Part shown: in pieces, positions 16,217 to 24,858 of the stretch | Layout of the letters: each line of letters starts with the position of its first letter | Position numbering within the stretch: the first letter of the stretch is position 1 | NCBI GenBank assembly: GCA_000466585.1 | Contig: KE993485.1 | Location: 1-60,744, forward strand | Direction: 5' to 3' | Source of the DNA: Clostridiales bacterium oral taxon 876 str. F0540 | GTDB lineage: Bacteria > Bacillota > Clostridia > Clostridiales > Clostridiaceae | DNA length: 60,744 nt | Notes under the pieces: generated by a model | Database searches by the model: none | The model's input: only the letters and a program-made list of their open reading frames with translations | What the model was told of the DNA's origin: nothing | Translations under genes and position numbers: made by a program

Positions 16217-18328
16217 ATGCTGAATAAAAGGTGTCTTAGTATATTAAGTACTCTCTTAAAATCAAATAAACCTGTAATTATAGATGAATTAGCAAAAACT
16301 TTTAACATAAGTAACAGAACTATAAGATATGATTTAGATAAAATTGATGACTACCTTAGAGAAAAAAAGCTTCCTTTACTATCTAGGAAACCTAATTTTG
16401 GTATTGAAATAGTACTTACAGAAGATCAGAAAAAAGAAATTATAGGCGATGAGGTAGGAATAGATGTGTATGTACTTTCTCAAGAGGAAAGAGTAAAAGT
16501 AATACTTTTTGATCTTATACAAGAAAGAGAATTTACAACAATCAATAATTTAGCAGACAAGCTTTATGTCAGCAGAGGAACTATTTTAAAGGATATACCC
16601 CATGTAAAAGAATGGCTTAATAAAAATAAGATAAAACTAATTGCTTATAAAAGCCGAGGAATAAAAGCAGTTGGAGAAGAAAAGTATTTTAGGAAAGCAG
16701 CAGCGCTTCTTATGACAGAAAATATAGATACATACAAAACGATAGATATAATAAAAGACAGAATCTACAAAAATGATGAAGTTAAGTTAAAGTATCAAGT
16801 TAATAGGTTATTTGAAGATATTGATATAGCATATATTGAACATTGCTTAAATATTGCGGAAGAACAGTTGGAAACATCGTTTTCTGACGATGCCTTTAAT
16901 GCTTTAGTAATTCATATAGCAATTGCAATAAAGAGAATTCAGCTTAGAAAAGATATAGTTATGGACTTAAAGGAATTGAAAAGGCTAGAAAAATCAAAAG
17001 AATTTGTTATTGCTGCTTCCATAGCAAAACTTCTGGAAGATAAATTTAAAATAACTATTCCTAATGATGAAATAGGTTATATTACTATTCATTTATTAGG
17101 CAGCAATGTAACTTATACTGATGATATGGATAAAGATAATTGGATAAGACATAGTATAGTAACCACAGAGATAATAGAAAACATGGAAAGTCTTACTGGA
17201 TTAAAGCTTTTAAATGATAGGCAGTTATTTGAAGGGCTTTTACAGCATATCAGACCCGCAATGTATAGGTTTAAACATGAACTTGATATAAAAAATCCTT
17301 TAATTGGTGAAATTAAATGCACTTATAATGAATTATTTAATCAGGTCAGAAAAAGCACAGCTTTTTTAGAAGATGAGTTACACATAAAAATAAGTGATGA
17401 AGAAATAGGATATATTGTTTTGCATTTTGGCGCTGCTTTAGAAAGAAATACTCCTAGAGAAATTAAAGTGTTAGATGTTCTTGTGGTATGTGCTACAGGT
17501 ATAGGCACAGCTAGACTTGTTTCATCGAGACTAAACTCACTATTTGATGTAAATATTGTGGACAGTATATCCTACCATGGAGTAGATAAGGCATTGAAAA
17601 AACATAATGTAGACTTAATTGTTACTACAGTTCCTTTAAATATAAAAAATATTAAATGCGTTAAGGTTAGCCCATTTTTAACAGAGGAAAATATAACTGA
17701 GTTAAGCATTATTTTAAGTAAGGCAAAGAAAGTAAAAAATTATAAAAATCTTGATATAGATAAATTAATAAAAGTTATTGATGATAACTGTGATGTTAAT
17801 GATTTTAATAAACTAAGAACTGAACTGTCAAAATATTTTGGTATACAAAGCCTAAAGGATAATTTAAATTATAAGCCAAGGCTTGTAGATTTTATCAATG
17901 ATAAATTTGTTGAAGCTAATTCAGAAGCTGATAGCTGGGAGGAAGCAATACAAAAGAGCGGTGAAATATTGCTTAGAAATGGATGTATAACTAGCAGATA
18001 TATATCATCTATGATAAATATAGTTAAAAATATAGGGCCTTATATTGTAATGGCTCCAGGTGTAGCAATTGCACATGCAAGACCAGAAGATGGCGTGTTT
18101 AGTGTAGGACTTAGTATTTTAACTATAAAAACTCCTATATGTTTTGGAAATGAAGATAATGACCCTGTTAAAGTTGTTGCCTGTATATGTTCCACGGATC
18201 ACTCAAGCCATATGACTGTATTATCGGAGTTAGTTGAGATTATTGATAAAGAGGGTTTTATCGAACATATTTCAAAGGCGGAGAATAAACAAGGACTAAT
18301 TGAACTTCTACTTGAAAAAGTTATATAA
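16217..18328 (+). CDS. PRD-containing transcriptional regulator with EIIB and EIIA domains (BglG/MtlR/LicR type)
   Basis: Cytosolic activator of 703 aa for the adjacent PTS operon. Domains in order are an N-terminal HTH (IDELAKTFNISNRTIRYDLDKI, about 20-42), a second HTH (about 110-150, NLADKLYVSRGTILKDI), PRD1 (about 190-290) and PRD2 (about 300-400, with conserved His in IGYIVLHFGAA). An EIIB-like domain (VLVVCATGIGTARL, about 425) and a C-terminal EIIA domain with PGVAIAHARPEDG (about 615) complete it. Phosphorylation by HPr and the cognate EIIB would set its activity by sugar flux and general PTS state. It has a separate leader and terminator. Confidence 0.88.
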   Translation: MLNKRCLSILSTLLKSNKPVIIDELAKTFNISNRTIRYDLDKIDDYLREKKLPLLSRKPNFGIEIVLTEDQKKEIIGDEVGIDVYVLSQEERVKVILFDLIQEREFTTINNLADKLYVSRGTILKDIPHVKEWLNKNKIKLIAYKSRGIKAVGEEKYFRKAAALLMTENIDTYKTIDIIKDRIYKNDEVKLKYQVNRLFEDIDIAYIEHCLNIAEEQLETSFSDDAFNALVIHIAIAIKRIQLRKDIVMDLKELKRLEKSKEFVIAASIAKLLEDKFKITIPNDEIGYITIHLLGSNVTYTDDMDKDNWIRHSIVTTEIIENMESLTGLKLLNDRQLFEGLLQHIRPAMYRFKHELDIKNPLIGEIKCTYNELFNQVRKSTAFLEDELHIKISDEEIGYIVLHFGAALERNTPREIKVLDVLVVCATGIGTARLVSSRLNSLFDVNIVDSISYHGVDKALKKHNVDLIVTTVPLNIKNIKCVKVSPFLTEENITELSIILSKAKKVKNYKNLDIDKLIKVIDDNCDVNDFNKLRTELSKYFGIQSLKDNLNYKPRLVDFINDKFVEANSEADSWEEAIQKSGEILLRNGCITSRYISSMINIVKNIGPYIVMAPGVAIAHARPEDGVFSVGLSILTIKTPICFGNEDNDPVKVVACICSTDHSSHMTVLSELVEIIDKEGFIEHISKAENKQGLIELLLEKVI

Positions 18329-18336
18329 AGCTATTA

Positions 18337-18370
18337 AAAAGGATCCATAAGAAATGGGTCCTTTTGTTTG
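18337..18370 (+). terminator. Rho-independent terminator
   Basis: AAAAGGATCCA pairs with TGGGTCCTTTT (one G-T pair) around a short loop directly after the PRD regulator gene. Confidence 0.8.
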
Positions 18371-18404
18371 TAAAAATAAATTGTGAGAAAATTATAAAAA
18401 TGTA

Positions 18405-18460
18405 TTGACATACAGAGAGATAAGAGATAATATAATTACATAATATCAAGCTGATAATAT
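18405..18460 (+). promoter_or_regulatory. Promoter and 21-bp NrtR-type operator of the NAD-salvage operon
   Basis: TTGACA (18405-18410) and TAATAT (18428-18433) are 17 bp apart. Starting at the expected +1 is a 21-bp inverted repeat (18440-18460) with arms ATAATATCA and TGATAATAT around AGC, mismatched at one position. NrtR family repressors bind 21-bp palindromes and are encoded by the first gene here, so autoregulation is likely. Confidence 0.75.
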
Positions 18461-18486
18461 CTAAATGAAACTAAGGTGGCGATAAA

Positions 18487-19374
18487 TTGAATGAACATCT
18501 TATAAACAGTGAAAAAGAATTTTTAGAAAACTACGATGAGAATAAATATAAAAAACCAAGTGTTACAAATGACATAATCATATTTACAACCGCTGATATA
18601 GAAGAAGATAACCTTCGAAAGGTTCCTAAAAAAGGAATGCAGGTTATATTAATTAAAAGGGATGATTATCCATATATTAATAAATGGGCGCTTCCGGGAG
18701 GCTTTGTAGAGATAAGTGAAAGCCTTGAGGAAGGAGCAAAAAGAAAGCTTAAGGAAAAAACAGGTATAGATAATATATATATGGAGCAGCTTTATACCTT
18801 TGGTGATGTTGATAGAGACAAGAGAACAAGAGTAATCAGTGTAGGAAATATGGCACTTGTAGAAAAGAACAGTATAGAGCTTGACGATATAGAATCTAAT
18901 AAAAGTGCATGGTTTTGGATAAATAAAACTCTTGTAAGTTCAATTAAGAATGAAAAAAACATAGAAAACAAGTATCTATTATCGCTGAAATCTGTTGATG
19001 AAGCTGTCATAATAAACTACAAAATAACAGAAAAAGTTGAAAGAGACATCTTTAGAAGTAAAAATACAGTCTACAAATTACTGGATGACTCTACTGATGA
19101 ATTGGCTTTTGATCACTACAAGATACTAGACTATGGAATTGATAGATTAAGAAATAAGGTAGAGTACACTCCTATTGTTTTCAATCTTCTTCCAAGGCTT
19201 TTTACAGTAAAGGAACTCCAGAATGTGTATGAAGGAATTATGGGAAGAGAAATATTAAATTTCAGGAGAAAAATGGGAGATATGATTATAGAAACGAATG
19301 AAAAGATAGAGGGAAAACCCTTTAGGCCAGCTGCAGTATTCAAGTTTAATGAGAACTGGGAGCATAATTTTTAA
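18487..19374 (+). CDS. nrtR: NrtR-like Nudix-related transcriptional regulator
   Basis: DNA-binding repressor of 295 aa for NAD metabolism genes. The N-terminal half is a Nudix domain (WALPGGFVEISESLEEGAKR), but the Nudix box is degenerate: RE..EE is RK..EK, so hydrolysis is unlikely and binding of ADP-ribose or another NAD product fits better. The C-terminal third (about 215-290) looks like the winged helix of NrtR proteins, with LPRLFTVKELQNVYEGIMG. The start is TTG at 18487 with AAGGTGG 7 bp upstream. It heads an operon of NAD-salvage genes. Confidence 0.85.
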   Translation: MNEHLINSEKEFLENYDENKYKKPSVTNDIIIFTTADIEEDNLRKVPKKGMQVILIKRDDYPYINKWALPGGFVEISESLEEGAKRKLKEKTGIDNIYMEQLYTFGDVDRDKRTRVISVGNMALVEKNSIELDDIESNKSAWFWINKTLVSSIKNEKNIENKYLLSLKSVDEAVIINYKITEKVERDIFRSKNTVYKLLDDSTDELAFDHYKILDYGIDRLRNKVEYTPIVFNLLPRLFTVKELQNVYEGIMGREILNFRRKMGDMIIETNEKIEGKPFRPAAVFKFNENWEHNF

Positions 19375-19393
19375 TTGTAAAGGAGGCTTAATG

Positions 19394-20191
19394 ATGATTT
19401 ATTTTAATGGTGAAAAAGTAGAGATTAAGAAGTTTCCAAATGGTGAAGCGTTGATGCAAAGCAAGACTCTAAATATTAAAGAAGAAAAAAATGAAATTAG
19501 AGTTAAGTTTGAAAGCGATGAAGATATAACACACTTAATATTTTTAAAATGTAATTTAGATGAACTAGGAGTAAAATGCAGTTTGGTACTCCCATATATG
19601 CCCTACAGCAGAATGGACAGAACAGAAGGGATAACAGTATTCACCTTAAAGCATCTATGTAAAGTAATTAACAACTTAAGCTTTGATAGCGTAACAATCT
19701 ATGAGCCCCACTCAGATGTAACTGTTGCCTTGCTTGACAGAGTTAAGGTAATAGACATGTCTAAAACACTGGCAGAGGGGCTTTTGGAAAAACTAAATAC
19801 TTCAGAAAAAGAGGTATATCTAGTATATCCTGATGCAGGTGCTGCAAAAAGGTATGGAAAACAAATAAACTATGACAAAATTCTGACTGCAAGCAAGGAG
19901 AGGGACTTTAAAACAGGACGTATAAAAAGTTTGGAGATTAATGGAGCTACAAATGGCAAAAGCTTTATAGCTATAATAGTTGATGATTTATGTTCTAAAG
20001 GAGGCACTTTTGCACTGACAGCCTCAAAGCTTAAGGCTATGGGAGCATCAGAAGTATATTTAGTTGTTACTCATTGTGAAGATACTATTTTTGAAGGTGA
20101 GTTATTGACTACAGATTTAATAAATGAGGTATATACAACTAACAGTATTTTAAGCAAAGAGCATGAAAAAATTAAAATATATGAAATTTAA
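19394..20191 (+). CDS. Ribose-phosphate pyrophosphokinase family protein
   Basis: Cytosolic PRPP synthetase-like protein of 265 aa, shorter than housekeeping Prs (about 310-320 aa). It keeps the phosphoribosyltransferase fold with MPYSRMDR (ATP-binding-like), a VYPDAGAAKRYG flap and the PRPP-binding loop VDDLCSKGGTF. Such short Prs paralogues typically accompany NadV and would supply PRPP for nicotinamide phosphoribosylation. The start at 19394 leaves 7 bp after AAAGGAGG; the ATG at 19391 is the other option. The frame extends upstream into nrtR but lacks a ribosome-binding site there. Confidence 0.85.
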   Translation: MIYFNGEKVEIKKFPNGEALMQSKTLNIKEEKNEIRVKFESDEDITHLIFLKCNLDELGVKCSLVLPYMPYSRMDRTEGITVFTLKHLCKVINNLSFDSVTIYEPHSDVTVALLDRVKVIDMSKTLAEGLLEKLNTSEKEVYLVYPDAGAAKRYGKQINYDKILTASKERDFKTGRIKSLEINGATNGKSFIAIIVDDLCSKGGTFALTASKLKAMGASEVYLVVTHCEDTIFEGELLTTDLINEVYTTNSILSKEHEKIKIYEI

Positions 20192-20205
20192 TGGAGGAAG
20201 CAATA

Positions 20206-20751
20206 ATGAAAAAGTTATTAGTAGTTATAGATTATCAAAAGGATTTTGTGGATGGTGCCTTAGGGTTTCCTAAAGCTGTTACACTGGAACAAGGTATTTA
20301 TGACAGAGTTAGTGAGTATTTAAAAAATGGCGATAAGGTACTATTTACCTATGATACTCATTTTGAAAATTATCTATCTACCAGAGAGGGTAGAAATCTA
20401 CCTGTTATGCACTGCATCAAGGATTCTGAAGGGCATAAGCTTTTTGGAAAGCTTGTTGATTTTGAAAACGCAGAAAATACTCTTCATTATGAGAAAAAGG
20501 GCTTTGGAATTGCTCCTAAGGATATGCTAAAAATAGCAGATGAACTAGGAGAAGATATTGAAAAAATTGAACTTATTGGAGTTGTAACAAATATATGTGT
20601 AATAAGCAATTTGGTAATGTTTCAGTCACAATTTAGAAATGCAGATGTAGTAGTAGATGCAAGTCTATGTGCAAGCTTTGATGAATCACTGCATGAAAAG
20701 ACACTGGATGTAGTAGAAGGGCTTCAAGGTAAAGTAATTAACAGAAAGTAA
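20206..20751 (+). CDS. Nicotinamidase / isochorismatase-family hydrolase
   Basis: Cytosolic hydrolase of 181 aa in the isochorismatase superfamily. The catalytic triad parts are visible: Asp in VVIDYQKDFVDG, Lys in LHYEKKGFG and Cys in IELIGVVTNICVISN. Nicotinamidase (PncA, nicotinamide to nicotinate) is favoured by its place between a Prs-like gene and nadV. Having both PncA-like and NadV proteins gives two routes from nicotinamide. The start is set at the ATG at 20206, 8 bp after GGAGG; the ATG at 20191 overlaps that site. Confidence 0.82.
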   Translation: MKKLLVVIDYQKDFVDGALGFPKAVTLEQGIYDRVSEYLKNGDKVLFTYDTHFENYLSTREGRNLPVMHCIKDSEGHKLFGKLVDFENAENTLHYEKKGFGIAPKDMLKIADELGEDIEKIELIGVVTNICVISNLVMFQSQFRNADVVVDASLCASFDESLHEKTLDVVEGLQGKVINRK

Positions 20752-20774
20752 TATTGCTATAGGGGGAATATACT

Positions 20775-22244
20775 ATGCTTAATCCGCTTTTGCTTACTGA
20801 TTTCTATAAAACAATTCACCATATGTGCTACGCGCCTGGTATGACAAAGCTTGTAAGCTACTGGACTCCAAGAATGTCTAGAAAAGAAGATATGAATAAG
20901 GTTGTAATGTTTGGGCTTCAACCTTTTATAAAGAAGTATTTAATAGAGTATTTTAATGAAAATTTCTTTAAAAGAGAAAAAGTTGAAGTAATTTCAGAAT
21001 ATAGTAGGCTTATATCCAAGACCTTAGGAGAAAGAGCAGCTGATACAAAGCATATAGAAGCACTTCATGATTTAGGTTATCTTCCTATACAAATAAAAGC
21101 CGTTGCTGAAGGTACAAGAGTAAATATAAAAACACCAATGATAGAAATTACCAATACTCATGAGGAGTTTGCATGGCTTGTAAATTACCTTGAAACCTTT
21201 ATGAGCTGCAATATATGGCAGCCAATAACAAGTGCCACTATTGCTTATAGATATAGAGAAATAATTGAAAAATATTTTGGTCTTACTGTAGATAATGGAG
21301 ATGTAAGAAGAGCCTGCGGAGATTTCAGCATGAGAGGCTTCAGTTCAGTGGAAAGCGCAGAGCTTAGCGGTGCTGCACATCTCTTATCCTTTGTAGGAAC
21401 AGCAACCATACCCGCCATAAGCTATCTGGAAGAATACTATAACTGTAATGTAGAAGAAGAACTTGTTGGGCTTGGAACACCATCTACAGAGCATAGCGTA
21501 ATGTGCAGCTATGGACAGGATGAACTTGCTTCCTATAAAAGATTGATAACGGAAGTATTCCCAAGCGGAGTATTAAGCATAGTTTCAGACACCTATGATT
21601 ACTGGAATGTGATAACAAATATACTTCCTCAATTAAAGGAGGATATTCTAAATAGAGATGGAAAAATAGTTATAAGAGGAGACAGCGGAGACCCTGTGAA
21701 AATAATATGCGGAGATATAAATTCTCCTAAAGACAGCCCTGCTTATAAGGGAACTGTTGAGCTATTATGGGATATATTTGGAGGAGAAATTAATTCAAAA
21801 GGCTATAAGGTATTAAACAGCAAAATAGGTACGATCTATGGTGACAGCATAACTATAGAGCGCTGCGAGGAAATTTGTAGTGGGCTTATGAAAAAAGGCT
21901 TTGCAGCTAATAACTGTGTGTTCGGCATAGGCTCTTACACCTATCAGTACAATACAAGAGATACCTTTGGCTTTGCCCTTAAGGCTACCCATGCGGTTAT
22001 CAATGGTGAGGAAAAGTTTATCTTCAAAGATCCAAAAACAGATGACGGAAACTTTAAAAAATCTCAAAAGGGAATGTGCTATGTTTATAAACATGGTGAG
22101 GATATTTCATATAAGGATGAATTAACAATAAGGGAACAGGAAGAGCTAAAGGATAACCTTCTAGAGCTTGTATTTAAAGATGGAAGTTTAATAAAAGATT
22201 ATTCTCTATCAGAGATAAGAAATAGGCTCCATGGTGAATTTTAA
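20775..22244 (+). CDS. nadV: Nicotinamide phosphoribosyltransferase (NAMPT/NadV type)
   Basis: Cytosolic enzyme of 489 aa that joins nicotinamide and PRPP to give NMN. The protein follows the NAMPT pattern: N-terminal NPLLLTDFYKTIHHMCY, the RGFSSVESAELSGAAHLLSF region, SVMCSYGQDEL, SIVSDTYDYWNV, the phosphate-binding VIRGDSGDPVKI and the GSYTYQYNTRDTFGFALK motif. The length fits NAMPT (about 460-490 aa) better than bacterial PncB. The preceding Prs-like gene would supply PRPP. NMN would still need adenylylation and no such enzyme is encoded in this operon. Confidence 0.9.
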   Translation: MLNPLLLTDFYKTIHHMCYAPGMTKLVSYWTPRMSRKEDMNKVVMFGLQPFIKKYLIEYFNENFFKREKVEVISEYSRLISKTLGERAADTKHIEALHDLGYLPIQIKAVAEGTRVNIKTPMIEITNTHEEFAWLVNYLETFMSCNIWQPITSATIAYRYREIIEKYFGLTVDNGDVRRACGDFSMRGFSSVESAELSGAAHLLSFVGTATIPAISYLEEYYNCNVEEELVGLGTPSTEHSVMCSYGQDELASYKRLITEVFPSGVLSIVSDTYDYWNVITNILPQLKEDILNRDGKIVIRGDSGDPVKIICGDINSPKDSPAYKGTVELLWDIFGGEINSKGYKVLNSKIGTIYGDSITIERCEEICSGLMKKGFAANNCVFGIGSYTYQYNTRDTFGFALKATHAVINGEEKFIFKDPKTDDGNFKKSQKGMCYVYKHGEDISYKDELTIREQEELKDNLLELVFKDGSLIKDYSLSEIRNRLHGEF

Positions 22245-22262
22245 TTGTTGGAGGTTGAAAAT

Positions 22263-22994
22263 ATGAGGAAAACTTTCAATTCAGCAGAAGTAAGTAAAAA
22301 TATAATAAATTGGATTAGAGATTATTTCAATAATCAGCCTAACGCAAAGGGTGCTGTTATAGGTATAAGCGGCGGAAAAGACAGCACTATAACAGCAAAG
22401 CTGTTAGTAGAAGCTTTAGGAAAAGAAAGAGTATTTGGAGTTCTAATGCCAAATGGTGAGCAAAAGGATATATCGGACAGCCTAAAGGTTGTGAATTTAC
22501 TTGGAATTAACTATAAAATAGTTAATATAGAAAAGGCTTATAATGGTCTTTTAGAAGGTATTTCAGAGGACTTGTCAATTAATGCAAAGATAAATATTCC
22601 TCCAAGATTAAGAATGACAGTTTTGTATGCCTTAAGCGCTAATCTTCACTACAGAGTATGCGGTACGGGTAATAAGTCTGAAGGCTTTGTAGGCTACACT
22701 ACAAAATGGGGAGACAATGCTTATGATTTTAATCCTATAGGAGATTTGACCACAGAAGAGGTTGTTGCTTTAGGCGATTTTCTCGGCCTGCCCTATGAAT
22801 TAGTTCATAAAACCCCAAGCGATGGACTCACAGGACAGTCTGATGAGGAAAAACTAGGTTTTTCCTATGAGCAGATCAATGCTTATATAGAAAATGGTAC
22901 TTGTGGAGATAAACAAATAGATGAAAAAATAAGATTAAAACACGAATATAATAAGCATAAAGGAATACTGCCTCCAAAGTATGTTCTAGAATAA
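22263..22994 (+). CDS. nadE: NAD synthetase, ammonia-dependent
   Basis: Cytosolic N-type ATP pyrophosphatase of 243 aa that converts deamido-NAD to NAD with ATP and ammonia. The PP-loop motif SGGKDST lies near residue 35, followed by RVFGVLMPNGEQ, RMTVLYALSANLHYRVCGTGNKSE and PSDGLTGQSDEEKLGF. There is no glutaminase domain, so free ammonia is used. The start at 22263 is 8 bp from GGAGG (22250-22254); a TTG at 22245 lies upstream of that site. It is the last gene of the NAD-salvage operon and is followed by a strong terminator. Confidence 0.92.
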   Translation: MRKTFNSAEVSKNIINWIRDYFNNQPNAKGAVIGISGGKDSTITAKLLVEALGKERVFGVLMPNGEQKDISDSLKVVNLLGINYKIVNIEKAYNGLLEGISEDLSINAKINIPPRLRMTVLYALSANLHYRVCGTGNKSEGFVGYTTKWGDNAYDFNPIGDLTTEEVVALGDFLGLPYELVHKTPSDGLTGQSDEEKLGFSYEQINAYIENGTCGDKQIDEKIRLKHEYNKHKGILPPKYVLE

Positions 22995-23006
22995 CAAGTT
23001 AAAATA

Positions 23007-23046
23007 CGGTGGAAAACAGCACTAGTTTGGCGTCTGTTTTCCACCG
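23007..23046. terminator. Terminator between convergent nadE and cupin genes
   Basis: A perfect 13-bp stem CGGTGGAAAACAG / CTGTTTTCCACCG with a 14-nt loop lies between the nadE stop and the end of the oppositely oriented cupin gene. Confidence 0.85.
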
Positions 23047-23062
23047 CTTATTTTATAAACTA

Positions 23063-23404
23063 TTAAACTTCCTTAGAATAAATTGCAGAAGGATTAGGAG
23101 TTATTATAACGAATGCGGACATATTCTTATCGCCTGTATTTTTCATGCTGAATACTTCTTCACCTTTGAGGTACAATACATCACCTTCAGAAACAGTTTG
23201 GTTTATACCGTCTACGGTGACTTCTCCATTTCCGGAAAGTATATGAAGAACTAAATCACTGCTTTCATGAGTATGAGGTGGAAGTGCCTGACCTGGCATC
23301 ATGTTTAAAATAAAGTTAAGCACCTTATCTTCATTAAACACAACTCTTTTAGTAAAAGTCTTATCAGAATAAACAATTTTGGATGATAGATTTTCTATTT
23401 TCAT
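23063..23404 (-). CDS. Small cupin-domain protein
   Basis: Single-domain beta-barrel of 113 aa. Cupin motif 1 is GQALPPHTHESSDLVLHILSG, with metal-ligand candidates His-x-His and a later His; motif 2 is GDVLYLKGEEVFSMKNTG. Such small cupins can be enzymes, sensors or binding proteins and no substrate can be inferred. The start is the ATG at 23404, with AGGAGG just upstream, rather than the longer frame starting at 23485. That longer frame would run through a structured leader (23424-23518). Confidence 0.8.
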   Translation of the reverse strand: MKIENLSSKIVYSDKTFTKRVVFNEDKVLNFILNMMPGQALPPHTHESSDLVLHILSGNGEVTVDGINQTVSEGDVLYLKGEEVFSMKNTGDKNMSAFVIITPNPSAIYSKEV

Positions 23405-23419
23405 AATTTCCTCCTTATT

Positions 23420-23520
23420 TCGTAACACCTTGCAGTTTAAGGCAATCACCAGCTTATAAATTACCTGATAAAGTTTATCTGGCACTATAGACTACCAAGC
23501 TGCCTTTGATTAGGTGTTCC
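23420..23520 (-). ncRNA. Structured 5' leader of the cupin gene, class unknown
   Basis: On the minus strand AACACCT (23512-23518) pairs with AGGTGTT (23424-23430) to close a domain of about 95 nt. Inside, AAGGCA (23501-23506) pairs with TGCCTT (23439-23444). A GCTT/AAGC helix continues after a 7-nt bulge, and a small GATA/TATC hairpin caps it. The element ends about 10 nt before AGGAGG. I do not recognise it as a named riboswitch or T-box; a cis-regulatory RNA is an inference from the fold and position. Confidence 0.5.
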
Positions 23521-23587
23521 ATGTTTTAGTATAATATTATTATGCACTGTAATTCCTATAAAGTATGTGATTATAATCAAAATATAA

Positions 23588-23612
23588 AAGATGCTGATAA
23601 ATACAGCATCTT
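23588..23612 (-). terminator. Terminator hairpin after the 23617-24063 gene
   Basis: AAGATGCTG and CAGCATCTT pair perfectly across a 7-nt loop just past the stop codon; the minus-strand tail is T-rich. Confidence 0.75.
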
Positions 23613-23616
23613 AAAA

Positions 23617-24063
23617 CTAGTTTATTTTATATTCTGATAGAAGTGTATTAATGTTTTCTGCCTGAGTAATAAAGTCTTTATTAATTTCTATTCTGAACAT
23701 ATTATCTTCCATACTGAAATAATTTTTCTTAAGCTTCTCTATCACAAATATTCTAGTACCTAATTTTTTCTTAAATTCAATCTTAACCTCATCATAATTT
23801 AAAGAGTGAATATAATTTTCATCAATGTCACCATCAGAGTTTTTTTCTAGTATAATAATTCTTTTATCAGTAATAGCAAAGATGCAATCTATGCTAATTG
23901 TATAAATGCTAGGCGGAAAATAATTAAAGAAAGGATAAGGGAGAAAGCTATAAAATATATCGAAAAAGAAATTTAACTTAAAGCCTCCGGGAACTCCGCT
24001 AATAAACTTTTCACTAAGTTTTCTATATTTCCTCAAGTCAAGAACAGGTGTGGCTTTAGTCAT
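23617..24063 (-). CDS. Hypothetical protein, possible PH-like fold
   Basis: Protein of 148 aa that I do not recognise. A short Phe/Pro-rich hydrophobic stretch (about residues 28-52, FFFDIFYSFLPYPFF) is followed by beta-rich sequence containing CIFAITDKRIIILEK. That phrase is typical of bacterial PH-like or YdbT-like domains ('T/SDKRIII'). The C-terminus is a short helix. AAAGGAG precedes the ATG and the gene stands alone with its own terminator. Membrane association is possible but not certain. Confidence 0.6.
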   Translation of the reverse strand: MTKATPVLDLRKYRKLSEKFISGVPGGFKLNFFFDIFYSFLPYPFFNYFPPSIYTISIDCIFAITDKRIIILEKNSDGDIDENYIHSLNYDEVKIEFKKKLGTRIFVIEKLKKNYFSMEDNMFRIEINKDFITQAENINTLLSEYKIN

Positions 24064-24274
24064 GTCACCAACTCCTTTCCTATTGTTAGTATATTATATG
24101 CTGGACAAGTAACATTACTATGAAAATTTATAAAAAAAGAATAAAATTTTATGATTAAGTGCTATAATGTTATTAAAAATGATTATTTAGAAACAAAAGT
24201 TTCAAGTGGATTTAAAGACGTCCTAAAGATACTCTTTAGATACCAATATTTTATTATAAGGAGAGGATTAATGT

Positions 24275-24631
24275 ATGTTAAACATTCAATTCGGTGTAAC
24301 AAAAGAAAATTTAGAGCTCTTAAATAACATAGTTAATGAAGCAGCTGATTATGGAATATGGTCTGTATTTTACGGTGAGCAGGAAATTGCTGCTGTAGAA
24401 AGCATAAAAACCAAGATAGGAGCTTTACGTGAGGAAGGCTTAGAAAAAGAAAAAGGAAATTCCTTATTACAGTTAAACTTCATTGAAGGTCAGACTCTAA
24501 AAAAAATAATAGTATTTTATCTTACTAATAATTTTAAAAATTTGAGAAGAAGAGAATTTGAAACTATAAGTGACTTTATACTTTTTGTTGATGACAGTCT
24601 TGCTTTTGAAATAGAAGAAAAAGAAATTTAA
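24275..24631 (+). CDS. Hypothetical protein
   Basis: Acidic, soluble-looking protein of 118 aa without signal peptide or membrane segment, not recognised. It begins MLNIQFGVTKENLELL and contains a Glu/Lys-rich centre and a closing ISDFILFVDDSLAFEIEE strand-helix. GGAGAGG precedes the ATG at suitable distance and codon use matches its neighbours, which supports a real gene. The 227 bp to msrA hold AT-rich sequence with no clear feature. Confidence 0.6.
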   Translation: MLNIQFGVTKENLELLNNIVNEAADYGIWSVFYGEQEIAAVESIKTKIGALREEGLEKEKGNSLLQLNFIEGQTLKKIIVFYLTNNFKNLRRREFETISDFILFVDDSLAFEIEEKEI

Positions 24632-24858
24632 ACATACTTTAATCTGTCATGACATCTCATAAATGTTTTTTATTCTGTTGATTACTACGCTAATGAACCT
24701 AAGGCGCAATACATTAATAAAATAAATGTGGTATATACTAAAGGAACAAAACATTCATCGAGAGACTATAATCAACGATTTATGCTGTATGTAAATTTTA
24801 CTTGGATTCAATTTGGAAATGTTTAATTGAAAAATATTAAGAAGGGAGTGTGTGAATT

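Noticed and set aside
23009..23254. 81-aa plus-strand frame after nadE
   Set aside because: It begins inside the terminator stem and runs antisense to the cupin gene.
23420..23520. T-box leader upstream of the cupin gene
   Set aside because: There is no T-box sequence or tRNA acceptor-binding bulge, and no terminator/antiterminator pair.
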